Positions 59,754-64,000 of a DNA stretch of 64,000 bases are shown piece by piece. A program made the translations under genes and the position numbers. The notes under the pieces are model-generated. The model was not told the DNA's origin. It ran no database searches and saw only the letters and a program-made list of their open reading frames with translations. Within the stretch, counting starts at the first letter, position 1; each line of letters opens with the position of its first letter. Source of the stretch: Ceratobasidium sp. AG-K (lineage: Eukaryota; Basidiomycota; Agaricomycetes; Cantharellales; Ceratobasidiaceae); contig JAWNGF010000008.1 of NCBI GenBank assembly GCA_037039685.1, forward strand, positions 1,178,001-1,242,000, read 5' to 3'.

Positions 59754-60871
59754 CTAGAAGAAGCGGTACAATACGATACTAACCTCACCAAATGCCGCCA
59801 ATCCCTCTCTAATGTTAGCTCCTGCATAGACTCGCTTGCTCTCCTCGCTCAGATTGTGCTTCACAACGGCCTCCTCCAAGCTCGCGTACTGCTGCCCGTC
59901 GAGGAGAGCTTTCTTGGTACTCCATACAGCGTCGGGGGAGTTATTTACTATCTCCTTAGCGAAGTTAATGGCGGTGGAAAGAACCTGGGAAGGGGGCACA
60001 ACAGAAGTCACACTGCAGCATTGGTTAGAGCGAAGGTTGGAGAAGAAAGGAGCTCCAGGACTTACAACCGGTATCGCGTATGTGCTTCTTCAGCGGTAAT
60101 AGTTCGGCCTGTAAGTAGAAGTTCCGACGCGAGCTACAAATGATATTAGATGCAGTTTGGTTGTACGGACAAAGAGCGTGCCTGATGTCCAGCAATCCTT
60201 TGCAACCTCGGAATACCTGGACAATAAATCCGTCACATATATCCGCAGTCGAAAGGCCCACATACCTCCGGCTCCGGCAACCACACCCCTCTTCACCTCG
60301 GGCAAGCCCAGCTTCGCATCCCGGCTCGCGACTACTAAATCACAATTCAGGAGGATCTCGACACCACCTCCCATGGCGATCCCATTCACCGCCGCGATAA
60401 TGGGTTTAACGCAGCGTCGTCTGGCGAGCGAGCCGAACCCGTTATTGTCGTGCGCCATGTCCTCGGCTTCCCGACGCGCACCGCTGTCCTGATTTTTCTT
60501 CCAACTAGCGGTATGTCATGAGCGAGGTAATCCACAAGAAACAATGAGGCACACACTTTTTGAGATCTTGGCCAGCGCAAAAGGCTCGTCCGTTGCCGGT
60601 GATAACGACAACCCTGCAAATATGTTCATCTCAGTGTTGCTGCAATACGCAATGATAGCGAGACAACTCACCACAGGCTAACCTCACTCTCAAACCAGTC
60701 AAGAACCTTTCCAGTGTCCGATTTTAGCTCGTCTGTCATCGCATTGAGCGATTTGGGTCGATTGAACGTGAGTTGCAAGACATGATTAGCCGGGTAGGAC
60801 ACAACGAGGTGGGAGCCGTGTTCTGGAGGCGGGGTAGTCAATGACTTGAGCGGTTTTTGAGACTTGGACAT
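59754..60871 (-). CDS. Enoyl-CoA hydratase/isomerase (crotonase) family protein
   Basis: Start at ATG 60871 (MSKSQKPLKSL). The crotonase fold is clear: NRPKSLNAMTDEL, then VVVITGNGRAFCAGQDLK (oxyanion hole), then KPIIAAVNGIAMGGGVEILLNCD (second oxyanion hole), then KLGLPEVKRGVVAGAGG, IPRLQRIAGHQ and LASELLLTGR. The intron at 60134-60181 has a GC donor (CAG|GCACGC) fixed by the conserved AGHQ-LASELLLTGR junction. The helical C-terminus runs VTSVVPPSQVLS to EGLAAFGE. The 3' end is uncertain: a read-through stop lies at 59754-59756, or GAG|GTTAGT starts a last intron. Expected to hydrate or isomerise enoyl-CoA thioesters; the exact substrate is unknown. Confidence 0.83.
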
Positions 60872-62025
60872 GTTATGGATCGATTGGGTAGGATTCACTT
60901 AGCAAAATGTAGCTGGCTCGAGGAGAATGCGGGGAGGTAATGAATCGGTTAATAAATCCCGCCGGTGAGCCGGACCTGCTCAGGGTCCGTGCAACCAGGT
61001 GCAAACAAGGTGGCTGCTGAACAAGTGGCTACGCAGTTGATGAATTTAATTACGGTTTGTTACAAGTGATTTTGACAACAAACCAATATGTATACAGGTA
61101 TTTACAGGTGCCGCAGCGACATAATTATCTCATGCTACCATTCCTGCTACCGCGTTGACGCCTTGCGCCACATGACTACAAAGGCTGGACAACCGAGCAT
61201 AAGTCTTGTCACCAGTGAACGCGATTCATCAGCATTCCCTCCGCATATGTCTCTGCTTCACTCGTCCAGCCTATGCTTACATCCACCCACGAAACCTCGC
61301 CTTTCGTTCATGTGATGTGCATCCTCAACCTTGTCAACCCTCGGCTTCACTGCGAATAATGGGATGTTGTAAGAGAGTGGATGTGAAAATTATGGGCGCC
61401 AGACGATGTTTGGGTGAGCGAGTGCAACAAAGACTGGCGACTAAAGCCGCTGGGGTTGAGATTCAGTTGCACTAATGTATTTTGGGCGCAACCTCGCAAC
61501 TCAAGCTCGGGAGTAAGATGTCTAACAATCCAACGGGCTAGAAAGTGATGAAAGTATTTTAGGATGCAGATGGTCATGTGTTTCCTCGATTCCTCCCGAA
61601 TGTCCGCTATTGTGGCTGTAGCCTATGGGATTGGTCCGGAGAATGGCGTCGTTCCGTCCAAGTTACTGTAGGTCCAGCACCTTGCTTATCTATTCAAGCA
61701 CGATCACTGTTGAAGTGCAAATACAAATACATTGTCTAAGCTACAGGTCGCAAGTTTACATGTAAAAACAGAAGCTGCGAGCATCAAAATAATATTGTGA
61801 ACAGTTGAAAGAAGGAATAAGGATTAGTCCAAAACTCAAAACAAAATGTATGCAGAACGAAATACAGATAAAACAAAGTAGATGGTCGAAAGATTACAAC
61901 AACTCCAAGCAAGCGTTGTAGGTTCTGACATACCCAAGATCTCGCCCTGCAAGAGCGACGGGGTTTGCGATGTTGGTTAGCGAAACTGCTTGCCGTTCGG
62001 TTTTTACTCAAGCCGAGGGTACAGT
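60872..62025. other. Intergenic, crotonase promoter and STE3-2 3' flank
   Basis: About 1.15 kb, AT-rich at the right end. Frames at 61206-61475 and 61347-61577 are antiparallel shadows without recognisable content. No short CaaX-ending pheromone precursor was seen. Confidence 0.4.
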
Positions 62026-63291
62026 TCACAGTTCGAGGAAGGAAACGCCGGCAGACTTGTGTATTGAACCGTTGTCGGGATCGCTGTTGAAGATGTGGGT
62101 CAGTCAACGTGCATACAATAGTAGAAAATTAGAGACATACGTTACTGGTAATACCGGAGACTGCTTTGATTTAGTGGAGAACACACGCGCTTTGGCCAGG
62201 TCGATCAACCGCTTGTACTCTGTGATTGTTTCCTGGAGGAAACCAAAAAAGGCGAAGAATACCACGGAAGTGAGGGGTACAATGTACCAGGTGATCAACA
62301 AGGTATTCCAAGAATGTCCGGGCATTTGAATCTTGGCGAATTGGTCGACGCGCATCCAATCTTCATGAACATACTCCCAAGAGATCCAGGGCCGAATTCC
62401 ACTATCGATATTGATGACCAAGACGAATAGTGTCATGGCTGTGGCAAGTGTCATCTCGGTAACTGATAGCGCAATAAGGCGGAGATAGCGGTCGGTAGTG
62501 AGACCCGAGCCTGAAACCCGCAGAGTGGTTTCAAACTGCGCGCGGCGATGGACAAACCAACGCAGGGCGATACCTACGGGAAAAGATTAGACAAATCCTG
62601 TGTCCTGAATAGCTTGGTTCGTACCCGCATACACTAGCGCAATCAAAGATAAAACAAGTGGCGGCAGAGAAATGATAAATAAAGCAGCAACCGACATGTA
62701 CAGAGCCTAGCACGTGGGGATAATCAGCAGTTGAACCGTTGAAGAGGGAAAAACATACTGGATAGCAACCCAAGTCCTGGATAATATCAAAGCGATGTCC
62801 TTGGACCACATAGTCTATGTTCTGGCGGTCAATAACTATTACATAACTCGAAAACATGAACATACGGAGCGCCATGATAACAATTGGCAACCCCACACAC
62901 ATGCCGATCTCGAACACCATCCGTCGGCGTTTGTTATTTGCATTTAGGATCACCGGACTTGGAGAAGCTGATTGCGCAAGATGCCGACAGATGCACACAA
63001 CACAGGCTGGAAGGCCAACGTTGGCTCCAATAATAAATTTTGAAGCTATGTCGAGTCAGGCACAAGGTTGTCAAAAGGAGCAAAGGACCTACTTATATCG
63101 CACCATATTTCGTACTTTACAATGACGTTCCCATTCCAGATTATGGCATGGACCCCACGCGTGACGTTGCAGAGCACAAGCCAGGCAATGACCGACAAGG
63201 TGCCAACGTTAGGCGCTTGCCAGTGGAACGGTAGGGGAATGAGACAAAGTATCGCGCTGATAAAACTAACGGCAGCTAAATCAAGTCCCAT
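62026..63291 (-). CDS. STE3-type mating pheromone receptor, copy 2
   Basis: Same layout as copy 1. It starts MGLDLAAVSFISAILCL. After helix 2 comes VTRGVHAIIWNGNVIVKYEIWCDI, then IGANVGLPACVVCICRHLAQ and NNKRRRMVFEIGMCVGLP. The spliced loop reads ALHYVVQGHRFDIIQDLGC, and ALRWFVHRRAQFETTLRVSGSG and PWISWEYVHEDW follow. The cytosolic tail is short, ending GVSFLEL at TGA 62026-62028, if the last splice (AC|GTATGT...CAACAG) is right. It differs from copy 1 throughout, as expected of distinct pheromone specificities or of a mating-type receptor plus a receptor-like gene. An exact ACAAAGGGA lies 93 nt upstream of the start. Confidence 0.87.
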
Positions 63292-63384
63292 AATGCGGGA
63301 TAGCGGCGAGGGTGATCTTGAGGGGCGGAGGATTCAATGGTTGTTGATGTACGAATTAAATACCAATGTTGACAGTCTGTTTGA

Positions 63385-63393
63385 ACAAAGGGA
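63385..63393 (+). promoter_or_regulatory. Pheromone-response-element match upstream of STE3-2
   Basis: ACAAAGGGA matches exactly the element bound by the HMG-box factor Prf1 upstream of mating genes in Ustilago maydis (established knowledge). It lies 93 nt before the receptor start codon at 63291. Whether this fungus uses the same element is inference. Confidence 0.5.
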
Positions 63394-64000
63394 AGCGAAT
63401 GTGATGTCGGTAAATCAGCCCAATGTGTTCCCGTGTTTGGCTATGCTTTTGGTCGAAGCTTCACAGGTGGCAACATCGTGGCTCTTGGAGCCTCGGTCCT
63501 TTATTCTTGCCACGTTAGAATGTTTAGATACTAGATTAGGATATCTGCGTACCGTATTCGACAATTAAAAGCCCACGCAGCGTGTTATCAACATTATTGT
63601 TTGTCGGTAACCACTTCAGTGCCATGTCTATCATTCGACACTTGATCGAAACCCACGAAAGAGTTCGACCAGTTGACCCTCTCTGAGCTGCAAGTTCTCA
63701 TTAGCTCCCCTCTGACCGTACGTAGACCACTCCGCGTCGATATCTGGTGACAGCCACAGCGCAAGGTTCAATGCCCTTCAAATGCGAGGTCTCCACGTAC
63801 GTGCTTACACATCCTGCAGCCCCAGGATGAAGCCAAGTTAGCTAGTTGGCAGCAGACTCCTTGGTTCTCACTGGGCCGCCCTCGGCCATCGGATTTTACG
63901 ACGTCCTGTCGTGACCACATTAAGCCTAGCGGCGGCAAGCGGGGTGTGCTTGTTTGACCGCGTTTGACATTATGACATCTTAGTACAAGTCATCCAGATT
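63394..64000. other. STE3-2 upstream region to window end
   Basis: About 600 bp without a recognisable gene. The short frame at 63622-63690 (MSIIRHLIETH...) does not end in a CaaX box. Confidence 0.4.

Noticed and set aside
49500..64000. Pheromone precursor genes with CaaX ends near the STE3 receptors
   Set aside because: I looked for short frames ending Cys-aliphatic-aliphatic-X on both strands and found none. A 9-codon frame ending CVGF near 63.57 kb is too short and not a true CaaX. Absence is not proven by an eye scan.

Overview
This window reads as nuclear DNA of a filamentous basidiomycete, most likely an Agaricomycete of the Rhizoctonia/Ceratobasidium kind (inference). Genes are broken by many short introns (about 45-75 nt), genes for plant-polymer and cell-wall enzymes are present, and two seven-helix STE3-type pheromone receptors typical of basidiomycete B mating-type regions lie near the right end. 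I saw no rRNA, tRNA, CRISPR, integrase or intact transposon.

Layout, left to right. 1-607: 3' part of a Tra2-like splicing factor. 2944-10760: two tail-to-tail paralogues of a glycogen-targeting PP1 regulatory subunit (RVxF plus CBM21). 15106-19451: a 20-exon Srs2-type UvrD helicase. 20113-29275: two tail-to-tail tannase/feruloyl-esterase paralogues enclosing a decayed F-box gene and a chitin-deacetylase-like gene. 29964-32512: mitochondrial mS41 and polyprenyl diphosphate synthase (COQ1), transcribed divergently. 32870-36760: an AA9 lytic polysaccharide monooxygenase and an MFS exporter. 37670-41383: an NBR1-like selective-autophagy receptor with seven ZZ fingers. 42436-43855: a disordered orphan. 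44069-47139: a GMC oxidoreductase that has lost its C-terminus and abuts the C-terminal half of PEX5. 48767-49501: mitochondrial uL10m. 49964-63291: two STE3 receptors about 10.6 kb apart, enclosing a BCS1-like AAA ATPase, a P450 and a crotonase.

Functional themes are plant-polymer and cell-wall attack (AA9, two tannase-family esterases, deacetylase, P450, GMC relic), mitochondrial upkeep (mS41, uL10m, COQ1, BCS1), glycogen control and mating perception.

The most unusual signal is in the splicing. Homology forces at least eleven, probably twelve, introns to begin with GC instead of GT, out of roughly 130 introns I traced. One tannase paralogue has four GC donors at sites where its sister has GT. 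Other leads are a PIP-like plus SIM-like pair inside an insertion of the Srs2 helicase, an exact pheromone-response-element match upstream of one receptor, a 7-nt microexon in the AA9 gene, and the GMC/PEX5 breakpoint. All exon boundaries were read by eye from frame and homology; no alignment or search was run.
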